Assembly (NCBI GenBank): GCA_034006035.1
Contig: JAVETN010000018.1
Location: 1-44,444, forward strand
Direction: 5' to 3'
Length of the DNA: 44,444 nt
DNA from: Desulforegulaceae bacterium
GTDB taxonomy: Bacteria; Desulfobacterota; Desulfobacteria; Desulfobacterales; JACKCP01
Below the pieces are notes generated by a model. The model saw nothing but the letters and a program-made list of their open reading frames with translations, did not search any database and was not told where the DNA came from. Positions 1-7,705 of this stretch are shown here, one piece after another; the stretch's first letter is position 1; each line of letters opens with the position of its first letter. The translations under genes and the position numbers were made by a program.

Positions 1-127
1 CTTCTTTCTGGACTTCTTCTTTCTGGACTTCTTCTTTCTGGACTTCTTCTTTCTGGACTTCTTCTTTCTGGACTTCTTCTTTCTGGACTTCTTCTTTCTG
101 GACTTCTTCTTTCTGGACTTCTTCTTT
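1..127. repeat. 15-bp tandem repeat, 8 perfect copies plus part
   Basis: The unit CTTCTTTCTGGACTT is repeated eight times without a mismatch from 1 to 120, with a partial copy to 127. On the minus strand it encodes KEEVQ in frame with the partial gene. The array starts at the window edge, so the real copy number is unknown. Identity at the DNA level, including third codon positions, points to recent expansion or active homogenisation. Confidence 0.95.
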
Positions 128-811
128 ATTAAAAGAACCAAAAACAGATTTTACCTGAACTTTTTTAAACACAGCCTTTTCTTCAGAATTTCTCGACTTT
201 CTAAGCTGACTAAGCCTTTCCTTTAAAGCTTTACTGCTTACTGCCTTTTTTTCAGACAAAGGAGTTTGAAAAAATTGAAATGCTTTTGCAGATTCACTGC
301 TTTTTTTCTTTCCTCTTAATTTAAGAGTTTGGTAAAAAACTTCTTTTCCTTCAGCAAGACTTTTTCTATCAGAATAAACCTCTTCAATTGTCTGAACTAT
401 ATAAGCTATAAAGTTTATACCCTGCATCTCCGGAAAAATGCTGTTAATAAAATCAACTATTTTATAAGCTGTGTCAGAAGGTTTTATTTCTGAATCAACT
501 TCAACAATAAATCCAAGGGTAAAAAGTTCTTCAATAGTATCAAAAACAACTCGATCAACACCTATCCCCACACTTTCTATATCATCAACAAAACTGTCTT
601 TAGTATATCTGTCAGGAGGAGACTTTGGAAAATCCTTTATTTCATTTTCTCTTTCCACTAAAAGGATCAGGCAGGACAACACAGGGATATTAAGACTGAA
701 GTTTGGAGGAAGAACTGATAGATCAATTCTTTCCTTAAAATATGTTTTAAGAGTCTTGTCAAACTCTGTTCTAAAATAAAAAAATTCAGGATGCTTTGAA
801 GAATTAGTCAT
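1..811 (-). CDS. Partial protein of unknown function with C-terminal KEEVQ tandem repeats
   Basis: An open frame runs leftward from an ATG at 809-811 to the window edge without a stop: 270 codons, C-terminus missing. AAGGT at 818-822 lies 6 bases upstream of the ATG and supports the start. Residues 1-190 look globular (begins MTNSSKHPEFFYFRTEF); residues 190-230 are basic and rich in Lys/Ser; from about residue 229 the protein is a perfect KEEVQ pentapeptide repeat that continues off the edge. Alternating charged and Val residues suggest an extended helix or coiled coil. I do not recognise the family. It lies 41 bases downstream of the 140-aa gene and the ParA-like gene on the same strand, so it is probably co-transcribed with them. 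Function unknown; the reading frame itself is well supported. Confidence 0.75.
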   Translation of the reverse strand, partial: MTNSSKHPEFFYFRTEFDKTLKTYFKERIDLSVLPPNFSLNIPVLSCLILLVERENEIKDFPKSPPDRYTKDSFVDDIESVGIGVDRVVFDTIEELFTLGFIVEVDSEIKPSDTAYKIVDFINSIFPEMQGINFIAYIVQTIEEVYSDRKSLAEGKEVFYQTLKLRGKKKSSESAKAFQFFQTPLSEKKAVSSKALKERLSQLRKSRNSEEKAVFKKVQVKSVFGSFNKEEVQKEEVQKEEVQKEEVQKEEVQKEEVQKEEVQKEEVQKE

Positions 812-852
812 GAGATTACCTTAAAGTTTTATTCAATTATAGCACTGAAAAC

Positions 853-1275
853 CTATTCATTTTCATCAATGTTTATTTCATCAATCATACCAGCAAGTTC
901 TTCAGCCATGGGATTTTTTTCAGTTGGCTGAAGACTTGATTCATCTTTAACAAGGTTTTCTTCTAATTCTTCATTTTCATCAAAAATATCTGATGATTCT
1001 TCCTCTTCTTCCCCTGCCGCAGAAATGTCTATACATTCCCCCAGCCTGTCAAAAATAACTGACAAAGTGATTTTCACATCAAAATTAAGCTTATATGCAA
1101 TCTTATTTCCATGGACAACAAGATCTCCATTATTAAACTCAACATCTTCCTGAAGTTTTATATTGTGTTTTTCCTTAAGTTTTTTTTCTATTACTTCCCA
1201 GTCAAGCTCTGCAATTATTGCATCTAAAAGTTCTTTTTCACCTGTTTCAATAGACTCTTTTCTAGCAATTTTCAT
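853..1275 (-). CDS. Acidic 140-aa protein of unknown function
   Basis: The ATG at 1273-1275 overlaps the TGA of the ParA-like gene (ATGA), a typical sign of translational coupling, with GGAG just upstream. Residues 1-75 look like a small folded domain (EKELLDAIIAELDWEVIEKK, then a beta-rich stretch ending in KITLSVIFDRLGECIDI); residues 85-140 are a strongly acidic, probably disordered tail. There are no catalytic motifs and no signal peptide. Position between a ParA-like ATPase and a repeat protein suggests a partner or adaptor of the ATPase, which is inference only. Family not recognised. Confidence 0.8.
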   Translation of the reverse strand: MKIARKESIETGEKELLDAIIAELDWEVIEKKLKEKHNIKLQEDVEFNNGDLVVHGNKIAYKLNFDVKITLSVIFDRLGECIDISAAGEEEEESSDIFDENEELEENLVKDESSLQPTEKNPMAEELAGMIDEINIDENE

Positions 1276-2000
1276 GAATTTTCTCCTTTTATTATCAATT
1301 TAGCTAAATCAATAAAACAAACAAATGACTTATCCATTACATCGTCTAAAATACACCCTGAAGGATTTATCTTTAAATTAATCAAATCACTAAATGGGAT
1401 TACACAATCCAAAACATGGCGTTGGAAAAGAAAAAAGGCATGTTTTTTAAATAGATCTGATAACTTTGAATCTTTAAAAACCTTATTAAGTAAAAATCCT
1501 GAAAAAACCGGTTTCCCGTTATTTTCTTCCTTGATCCACTCTATTTTAGCAAACATTGGAGCCAAAGAATCAAAAGAGCTGGGATCTGTTTCTATGGGGA
1601 TAATATATTCATCGGAAATTGCTGTGAAAAAATCAAAGCTACTCAAAAGAGTGCTTTGTGAGTCACAGATTATATAATTATAATTGAACTTTAAATACTT
1701 TTTAAGAAAAAAAACAGAGTCTTTATCTTCTTCAACATCATAAAATGAATTATCTAAAACTAAAACATCAAGGTCTGGAAGGATTGTTTCAAAACCTGAA
1801 CAAGAAAACTTTTCTAGTTTTTCAAACTTAAGTTTTTTTACAATTCTATTTTTAGTTAGTTTTTCAAACTCAAAATTACTCTTATAAGTAAGATAAAGAG
1901 TTTTTTTACCAACAAGAGACAAAGCACAGGAAAGGTTGAATGAAATAATAGTTTTGCCGCTTTTGCTATTGTGGTTTATTATAGAAATAATTTTGCTCAT
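1272..2000 (-). CDS. ParA/MinD-like P-loop ATPase
   Basis: The N-terminus MSKIISIINHNSKSGKT has the deviant Walker A shape of the ParA/MinD/Soj class (KGGxGKT), with Lys at position 13 as signature lysine and SGKT at 14-17. Residues 104-120 (NYNYIICDSQSTL) match the ParA Walker B/switch II strand, where D-x-x-x normally follows the hydrophobic strand. Length 242 aa is normal for a small ParA. Such ATPases position chromosomes, plasmids or protein complexes in the cell; no ParB or centromere-like site is seen here, so a cargo-positioning role is more likely than DNA partition. First gene of a leftward operon (ATPase, 140-aa protein, repeat protein), diverging from the 682-aa protein only 38 bases away. 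Confidence 0.8.
   Translation of the reverse strand: MSKIISIINHNSKSGKTIISFNLSCALSLVGKKTLYLTYKSNFEFEKLTKNRIVKKLKFEKLEKFSCSGFETILPDLDVLVLDNSFYDVEEDKDSVFFLKKYLKFNYNYIICDSQSTLLSSFDFFTAISDEYIIPIETDPSSFDSLAPMFAKIEWIKEENNGKPVFSGFLLNKVFKDSKLSDLFKKHAFFLFQRHVLDCVIPFSDLINLKINPSGCILDDVMDKSFVCFIDLAKLIIKGENS
1954..1982 (+). promoter_or_regulatory. Candidate sigma-70 promoter for the 682-aa gene, inside the ParA-like gene
   Basis: TTGCCG (1954-1959), a 17-base spacer and TATTAT (1977-1982) would start transcription near 1989, leaving a leader of about 50 bases. The 38-base gap between the divergent starts cannot hold a full promoter, so one inside the neighbouring gene is needed. Pattern match only. Confidence 0.35.
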
Positions 2001-2031
2001 TTTTTATTCACTTTCAATTCAACTCCAGGAG

Positions 2032-2037
2032 ATTATA
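2032..2037 (-). promoter_or_regulatory. Candidate -10 box of the ParA-like operon
   Basis: TATAAT reads leftward here, about 30 bases upstream of the ATPase ATG. It lies between the ribosome-binding site and start codon of the divergent gene. No good -35 box is seen 17 bases further upstream (CTAAAG), so the call is weak. Confidence 0.3.
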
Positions 2038-2038
2038 A

Positions 2039-4087
2039 TTGGCTTCCAGTATAACTTTAGAAGGAATTGACAAAGCTTTAGAAAATTTAGGATATTACAC
2101 AAAATCCTCACCCAAGTCAAAATTTCTAAAAATTATAAGAAGTTTCTATGAAAAAAGTGATAATCTAAATAAAATTAAGCAAATACCACTTGAATCAATT
2201 ATTTCTCTTATCTGGGACATTCCTCTTGAAAACAAGTCAAAAATAAATTCACGTAAAAAAAATGCTTTAAGCCTTAGAAACACTATAAATAAAGATCTTC
2301 AAAAACTATTTGACTCAGAACTAAATCCTGAAGGAATAGTAATTAATGATAATAACATATTTTCCATGTCTGACAATGCAAGAGAAAAACTTTTATCTTC
2401 TTTTACCAAGCCATTTGGAGATGAAAACAAAGTATCTCTTTCCCATATTTCCCAGGTTCTAAATTCTATAAAAGAATTCCTTGAAAAACAAAGAGAAAAA
2501 GGCCTGGATGAAATAGGATTTGACAGTATTAATTCCCTTCTTTCAGATATTGAAACATCTTTTGAAAACCAGACAGATTCAGGCTCTAACGATGATAATG
2601 AAGAAGAAACCCCGGGAAAAAGAACCATAACAATAGAACTTGATGAAGGTGAAGAAATTGAAGAAGTTTTTGAAGATGATGAAGAATTTGAGGATTCTGA
2701 AATTATTGAACTGGATGAAGATCAAGAACTTATTGACTCTGAAAATGAAGTTTTAGATGAAGAAATTGACAGACTTTCAGATGAAAAAGACCTTGAAGAT
2801 TCTGAAATTATTGAGCTTGATGAAGACGAAGAACTTATTGATTCTGAAATTATTGAGCTTGATGAAGACGAAGAACTTATTGATTCTGAAGCTATTGAAC
2901 TAGATGAAGACGAAGAACTTATTGATTCTGAAGTTATTGAACTAGATGAAGACGAAGAGCTTATTGATTCTGAAGTTATTGAACTAGATGAAGACGAAGA
3001 ACTTATTGACTCTAACGATGAAGTTTTAGATGAAGACCTTGAAGAAATTGACAGACTTTCAGATGATGAAATTATAGATGATGAACTTGAAGATTCTGAA
3101 GTTATTGAACTAGATGAAGACGAAGAGCTTATTGAAGCAGATGAAATTGAACTTGGGGAAGACGAAGAATTAGTTGATGCTGATAAAGAAGAACATAAAC
3201 TCATTGAACTGGGCCTTCCCTCAGAAAGCCTTGGTGAATTTGAAACCTATCTTGAAAAACACAATATTGAAACCCAAAATCTTTTATCTGAAAAGTTTGA
3301 CAGTTATCTTGGAGCAATGGACAGATATTATAACCAATTTCTCTTAATTGAAAAAAACAAATACAAAACAGGGAGCCCCTACCCTTCTTCAAATTTAAAA
3401 CCTGAGTCAAAAATAAGTTTAAATGAATTTTTTATTGGAGCCTTTCCAATAACCAATGCTTTGTTTGAAGTTTTCATAGAAAAAACAGGATATAAAACCA
3501 CGGCAGAAGAAAAAGGGTTTTCAACAGTTTTTGAATCAAGATACAAATCAGAATATGATTATAAAGCAGGAAAACAAAAATCTATTCTAAGCTCCACAGG
3601 AAAAAGCAGTACAATAAGGGGAGCAGCCTGGTATCAGCCTTTTGGCCCTGGAAGCGGACTCCATAAAAAAAGAAGTCATCCTGTTGTTCATATTTCTTTA
3701 AAAGATGCACTTTCATTTTCAGCCTGGATTGGGAAAAAACTTCCAACAGAGGATCAATGGGAAGCAGCAGCAAGAACAAAAAAAGGATTTCCTTTTCCCT
3801 GGGGAAATCAATGGAAAGAAAATTCCTCAAACACAGAAAACTGCGGTCTTGGAGATACATCTCCTGTTGATGAATATATTGAAGGAATAAATTCAAATAA
3901 AATTTCAGATACTTTAGGCAATGTATGGGAATGGACAATAACATCAATTGAAAAAACTGATAAAACTTTTTATATTGCAAAAGGAGGAAGTTTTGTGTCA
4001 GATCAAAGGGTGAGATTATGGTCAAGATATTTTGTAAAATCTGATTTTACATCAAATATTCTTGGGTTCAGATGTATTGCCGATTAA
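2039..4087 (+). CDS. Acidic-repeat protein with C-terminal FGE/SUMF1-like domain
   Basis: The start is TTG at 2039, with AGGAG at 2027-2031 seven bases upstream. Residues 1-180 form an N-terminal region I do not recognise. Residues 184-386 are extremely acidic, with a 14-residue repeat (DSEIIELDEDEELI and variants) between 219 and 365. Residues 462-682 match the formylglycine-generating enzyme/SUMF1 fold: FFIGAFPITNALFEVF, then RGAAWYQPFGPG, HPVVHISLKDALSFSAWIGKKLPTE, a WEAAAR strand, TLGNVWEWT, and C-terminal GGSF...RLWSRYF...LGFRC. The paired cysteines that activate true FGE in the GSW-C-x4-C stretch are absent here (GGSFVSDQRVRLWSRYF), so sulfatase activation is unlikely; a binding or signalling role as in other FGE-like domains fits better. 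No signal peptide. Divergent from the ParA-like operon. Confidence 0.85.
   Translation: MASSITLEGIDKALENLGYYTKSSPKSKFLKIIRSFYEKSDNLNKIKQIPLESIISLIWDIPLENKSKINSRKKNALSLRNTINKDLQKLFDSELNPEGIVINDNNIFSMSDNAREKLLSSFTKPFGDENKVSLSHISQVLNSIKEFLEKQREKGLDEIGFDSINSLLSDIETSFENQTDSGSNDDNEEETPGKRTITIELDEGEEIEEVFEDDEEFEDSEIIELDEDQELIDSENEVLDEEIDRLSDEKDLEDSEIIELDEDEELIDSEIIELDEDEELIDSEAIELDEDEELIDSEVIELDEDEELIDSEVIELDEDEELIDSNDEVLDEDLEEIDRLSDDEIIDDELEDSEVIELDEDEELIEADEIELGEDEELVDADKEEHKLIELGLPSESLGEFETYLEKHNIETQNLLSEKFDSYLGAMDRYYNQFLLIEKNKYKTGSPYPSSNLKPESKISLNEFFIGAFPITNALFEVFIEKTGYKTTAEEKGFSTVFESRYKSEYDYKAGKQKSILSSTGKSSTIRGAAWYQPFGPGSGLHKKRSHPVVHISLKDALSFSAWIGKKLPTEDQWEAAARTKKGFPFPWGNQWKENSSNTENCGLGDTSPVDEYIEGINSNKISDTLGNVWEWTITSIEKTDKTFYIAKGGSFVSDQRVRLWSRYFVKSDFTSNILGFRCIAD
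2693..3133 (+). repeat. 42-bp in-frame repeat encoding acidic 14-residue units
   Basis: Seven near-identical 42-bp units start at 2693, 2798, 2840, 2882, 2924, 2966 and 3092, each encoding DSExIELDEDEELI. Five are contiguous (2798-3007). Two longer blocks with EVLDE and EIDRLSD separate the outer units, so the array has a higher-order pattern. Differences are mostly at third positions and at one Ile/Ala/Val site. A degenerate copy follows at 3134. Confidence 0.95.
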
Positions 4088-4103
4088 TACTGGAGATCTA
4101 ACT

Positions 4104-5210
4104 TTGGATAAAATAGAAAAAAGAATAAAAAAAATAAGAAAAACCTTTGATAAAAATCAAATAGACGGGATTTTAATTTTTATAGAAGAAAACAGATTCT
4201 ACTTAAGCGGATTTCAAGGAGAAGACTCTCAGTTTGACGAAACAGCAGGAATTTTAGCAATAGGAAAAGAAAAACTTGTTCTTGCAACAGATTCACGATT
4301 TACAACTGAAGCTGAGGCAAATTCCCCCTTATATGAAATCTTTTGCTATAAAAAAGGCCTTTCAAAGGAAATAGTAGAAATCCTTGAAGCTGCCCAGATA
4401 AAAAAAGCCGGGTTTGAATCAGCCAGGGTAAGTGTTGACTGGTTTGATAAAATGAATGCTTCAATTAAAAAAAGTAAAAAAGATTTATCTTTAAAACCTG
4501 TTTCTGGAATTGTTGAAAAATTAAGGCAAGTAAAAGATGAAGATGAAATTAAAACAATAAAAACAGCCCTTGAAATTGCAGAAAAAGGACTTCTTGAAAT
4601 AAAAAAAGACTTAAAACCAGGAATTACAGAATATGAAGCTGCCTGGCTTCTTGAAAAAACCTTAAGAGAAAAAGGTGCCAACGGTCTTTCATTTTCAACA
4701 ATTACAGCTTCAGGAAAAAACTCTGCCAAACCCCATGCAATTCCATCGAACAACACTTTTAAAACAAAAGAACCTGTTCTTTTTGACTGGGGAGTAATTA
4801 TTGACAGGTATTGTTCAGACATAACAAGAAGCTTTTATATTGAAGAAACAGATTCAAAGTTTGAAGAAATTTTTAAAATTGTAAGAAAGGCACAAATTGC
4901 AGGAACAAATGCAATTAAAGCCGGAGTTAAGGCAAAAGACGTTGATTTTGCAGCAAGAAAAATTATTGAAGATGCCGGATATGGAAAATTCTTTGGACAC
5001 GGACTTGGCCATGGAGTTGGAATGGCAGTTCATGAGGCTCCAAGGCTAAGCCCTTTAACAGATGAAATCCTTAAAGAAGGAATGGTTGTAACTGTTGAGC
5101 CAGGAATTTACCTTCCAGACTGGGGAGGAATAAGACTTGAAAATATGGTTGTTGTAAGAAAAGACGGGGCTGAAACTCTTAATACTACAACACCTGAAGA
5201 TTTTCTTTAA
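4104..5210 (+). CDS. pepP: Xaa-Pro aminopeptidase (M24 family)
   Basis: A creatinase N-domain comes first (GILIFIEENRFYLSGFQGEDSQF), then the pita-bread M24 metallopeptidase domain. Metal ligands visible are Asp in LFDWGV, Asp in CSDITRSF, His in GHGLGHGVGMAVHE, Glu in VEPGIYLP and Glu in GIRLENMVVV: a complete dinuclear site. It removes N-terminal residues before proline in the cytoplasm. I chose TTG at 4104 (368 aa) because GGAG at 4092-4095 precedes it by 8 bases; an in-frame TTG at 4062 would overlap the previous gene by 26 bases and has no such site. Six bases separate it from xerD, so the two are likely co-transcribed. Confidence 0.93.
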   Translation: MDKIEKRIKKIRKTFDKNQIDGILIFIEENRFYLSGFQGEDSQFDETAGILAIGKEKLVLATDSRFTTEAEANSPLYEIFCYKKGLSKEIVEILEAAQIKKAGFESARVSVDWFDKMNASIKKSKKDLSLKPVSGIVEKLRQVKDEDEIKTIKTALEIAEKGLLEIKKDLKPGITEYEAAWLLEKTLREKGANGLSFSTITASGKNSAKPHAIPSNNTFKTKEPVLFDWGVIIDRYCSDITRSFYIEETDSKFEEIFKIVRKAQIAGTNAIKAGVKAKDVDFAARKIIEDAGYGKFFGHGLGHGVGMAVHEAPRLSPLTDEILKEGMVVTVEPGIYLPDWGGIRLENMVVVRKDGAETLNTTTPEDFL

Positions 5211-5216
5211 TTCATA

Positions 5217-6116
5217 ATGAAAAATTCAGACAACGACTCAATTGAACAATTTTATCAGTATTTGATGATAGAAAAAGGACTTTCTCCTGAGACCTTATCA
5301 GCATACAGCTCTGATATTATGCAATTTGTTGATTTTCTTAAAACAAATTCAAAAAGCAATATTATTTCAGCCACAAGAGAAGACATTTCAAATCACCTTG
5401 TTTTTCTGGCTGAAAAAGAAATAAGTCCAAGTTCAAGGGCAAGACATCTTGTAAGTTTAAGAGGTCTTTACAATTTCTTTGTTTCAGAAGAAATTATCAA
5501 TTCTTCCCCTGCCGCAAAAATTGACTTACCAAAATGCGGACTTAAGCTTCCCAATTTTCTAAGTCTTGAAGAAATTAAAAGTCTCCTTGATTCACCAGAT
5601 AAAACTAAACCTACTGGAATAAGGGATAATGCAATTATAGAACTTTTATATGCTTCAGGAATAAGAGTTTCGGAACTTACAGGGCTTCAAAAGGAAAACT
5701 TTTTTTTAAATCCTGGCTATATCAAGGTTTTTGGAAAAGGAAGCAGGGAAAGAGCTGTTCCTGTGGGAAGTTATGCAATAGAAGCTGTATCAGAATATCT
5801 TGAGCACTCAAGAAGCAGGCTGCTGAAAAACAAAACCTCATCCTATCTTTTTGTTGGACAAGGGGGAAAACCCCTTACAAGACAGGCAATCTGGAAGCAG
5901 CTTAAAATTTATGCTAAAAAAGCTGGGATTAAAAAAAATGTATCTCCCCATATTTTAAGACATTCTTTTGCCACCCATCTTCTGGAGGGAGGAGGAGATT
6001 TAAGATCTGTTCAGCTAATGCTTGGCCACGCAGATCTTGCAACCACTCAAATTTATACCCATGTTTCAAAATCTCAATTAAAAAAAATTCATGATAAATT
6101 TCATCCGAGAAAGTAA
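5217..6116 (+). CDS. xerD: Tyrosine recombinase XerD
   Basis: This 299-aa protein has the SAM-like N-terminal core-binding domain (1-105) and the catalytic domain with all active residues: Arg150 (SGIRVSEL), Lys174 (GKGSRER), His245 and Arg248 (HILRHSFATHLL), His271 (LGHADLATT) and the nucleophile Tyr280 (IYTHV). The ending KIHDKFHPRK resembles the XerD C-terminus (HHPRA in E. coli) that contacts its partner, so XerD is favoured over XerC. It resolves chromosome dimers at dif with a XerC partner and FtsK; no dif site or partner is seen here. There are no adjacent integron or phage genes, so this is the housekeeping recombinase rather than an integrase. Confidence 0.9.
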   Translation: MKNSDNDSIEQFYQYLMIEKGLSPETLSAYSSDIMQFVDFLKTNSKSNIISATREDISNHLVFLAEKEISPSSRARHLVSLRGLYNFFVSEEIINSSPAAKIDLPKCGLKLPNFLSLEEIKSLLDSPDKTKPTGIRDNAIIELLYASGIRVSELTGLQKENFFLNPGYIKVFGKGSRERAVPVGSYAIEAVSEYLEHSRSRLLKNKTSSYLFVGQGGKPLTRQAIWKQLKIYAKKAGIKKNVSPHILRHSFATHLLEGGGDLRSVQLMLGHADLATTQIYTHVSKSQLKKIHDKFHPRK

Positions 6117-6117
6117 A

Positions 6118-7668
6118 ATGATAAAATTAACCAATTCAAATTCCAAAAAAATTTTAGAGTTGTTAAAAAAATTTGATAAAAACCTATATATTTATAATCC
6201 CAAATATTTGGAAGTTATAAATACTGAATGTAAATCTGATACAAAATCAAACTTATTCATTTCAGAAGCGCCTGTAAAAAACCCAACTCTTATAATCCCA
6301 AAATTTAAATTTAATTCCCAAAGAAAATTCATGGAAAGATTTAATCTTAGTTACCCCTATATTGCAGGAGCCATGGCAAAAGGGATTTCATCTGTAAAAA
6401 TGGTTAAAGAATTTTCAAAAAACGGATTTATGGCTGATTTTGGCTCTGCCGGGCTTTCAAATGAAGATATTTTAAAAACAGCTGATATTTTAAAATCAAA
6501 ATGCAAAAGATTTTCCATCAATATTATTAATATTCCAGGCAATCAGGAAAATGAATTAAAACTTTTAAAAAACCTTGTATTAAAAAAAATAAATATAATA
6601 ACTGCTGGAGCATATATTAGAATGACTCCCGGACTTGTTTATTTCAGGGTTAAGGGAGTAAAAAAAGAAAATGGTAAAATTATTGTTCCAAATAAAATTA
6701 TTGCTAAAATTTCAAGAAAAGAAATTGCCAAAACTTTTATGTCTCCGCCCCCTGAAAAAATTTTAAAAAAACTTTTAAAAGAAAAACTTATCAGTGAAAA
6801 TGAAGCTGAACTTGCCAAAGAAATTCCAATTTCATCTGATATTATCTGCGAAGCTGATTCCGGAGGCCATACTGACAACCAACCTGCAATCTGCCTTTTT
6901 CCTGAAATTTATTATTTAAAAGAAAAATTTCAAAAAAATTACCCTGACATTCCTATTTATTTAGGGCTGGGCGGAGGAATATCCACTCCCCAGTCGGTTT
7001 TATCAGCTTTTTCAATGGGAGCTGATTTTGTAGTTACAGGCTCAATTAATCAGTCCTGTATTGAAGCTCAAACTTCAGATATTGTAAAAGAAATGCTTTC
7101 TAATGCAAATCAAGGCGATTTTGGCCTTGCTCCTTCAGCAGATACTTTTGAATCTGGAGGAAAAGTTCAGGTTTTAAAAGCTAAATCTATGTTTGTGCTT
7201 AGGGCAAAACTTCTTGAAAAAATATATAATGAGTCTAGTTCAATTGGTGATATTCAAAAAAAAGATTTAGATTATCTGGAATCAAAAATTTTCAAACATT
7301 CTCTAAACAAAGAATGGGAATTAACAAAAAAACATTTTAACAAGATCAACCCCTCAATTATTGAAAAAGCAGAAAACAACCCAAAAAAGAAATTAGCTTT
7401 AATTTTCAAATCTTATCTTGGCCAGTCTTCATGGTGGGCAATCAAAGGTGTTGAAGATCGAAAAGATGATTTTCAAATCTGGAGCGGGCCTTCAATGGCA
7501 GCTTTTAATACTTTTGCAAAAAACACAAAATTTGAAAACTTTAAAAACAGATCCGCTCCTGAAATTGCAAAAGCTCTTTTAGAGGGAGCAGGAGTTCTTT
7601 CAAGGATTAATTTTATAAATAACCTTGATATTGATATAAATTTTGATTTAAAAGAGCTTTACACCTAA
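6118..7668 (+). CDS. pfaD: PfaD-family FMN enoyl reductase (PUFA/polyketide synthesis)
   Basis: The protein shows the FMN TIM-barrel of the nitronate monooxygenase/PfaD family: GAMAKGISSVKMV and MADFGSAGL near residues 84-110, EADSGGHTDNQPA near 243 with the conserved His, and LGLGGGISTPQSVLSAF...VTGSINQ for the FMN phosphate. PfaD-type proteins reduce enoyl-ACP in trans for polyunsaturated fatty acid synthases and some trans-AT polyketide synthases. ATG at 6118 directly follows the xerD stop; an in-frame ATG at 6091 lies inside xerD and is less likely. Length 516 aa is close to the family norm. The acyltransferase follows 37 bases later, but no ketosynthase module is in this window, so the synthase must lie elsewhere or be absent. 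Confidence 0.88.
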   Translation: MIKLTNSNSKKILELLKKFDKNLYIYNPKYLEVINTECKSDTKSNLFISEAPVKNPTLIIPKFKFNSQRKFMERFNLSYPYIAGAMAKGISSVKMVKEFSKNGFMADFGSAGLSNEDILKTADILKSKCKRFSINIINIPGNQENELKLLKNLVLKKINIITAGAYIRMTPGLVYFRVKGVKKENGKIIVPNKIIAKISRKEIAKTFMSPPPEKILKKLLKEKLISENEAELAKEIPISSDIICEADSGGHTDNQPAICLFPEIYYLKEKFQKNYPDIPIYLGLGGGISTPQSVLSAFSMGADFVVTGSINQSCIEAQTSDIVKEMLSNANQGDFGLAPSADTFESGGKVQVLKAKSMFVLRAKLLEKIYNESSSIGDIQKKDLDYLESKIFKHSLNKEWELTKKHFNKINPSIIEKAENNPKKKLALIFKSYLGQSSWWAIKGVEDRKDDFQIWSGPSMAAFNTFAKNTKFENFKNRSAPEIAKALLEGAGVLSRINFINNLDIDINFDLKELYT

Positions 7669-7705
7669 ACTAAAGATTAAAATTTAAAAACCTAAGGGGT
7701 ATAAA

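Noticed and set aside
1..127. CRISPR array
   Set aside because: The unit is 15 bases, tandem and without spacers, and it is coding. It is a protein repeat.
471..779. Rightward 102-aa open frame
   Set aside because: It is the antisense shadow of the leftward partial gene 1-811, which has a ribosome-binding site, operon context and a continuous frame into the KEEVQ array.
2722..3204. Leftward Ser-rich 160-aa open frame
   Set aside because: It is the reverse reading of the acidic repeat (GAA/GAT codons read backwards as TTC/ATC and, in this frame, as Ser codons). No ribosome-binding site or homology.
5217..6116. Phage or integron integrase
   Set aside because: The XerD-type C-terminus, the length and the absence of att repeats or mobile genes nearby favour the housekeeping recombinase.
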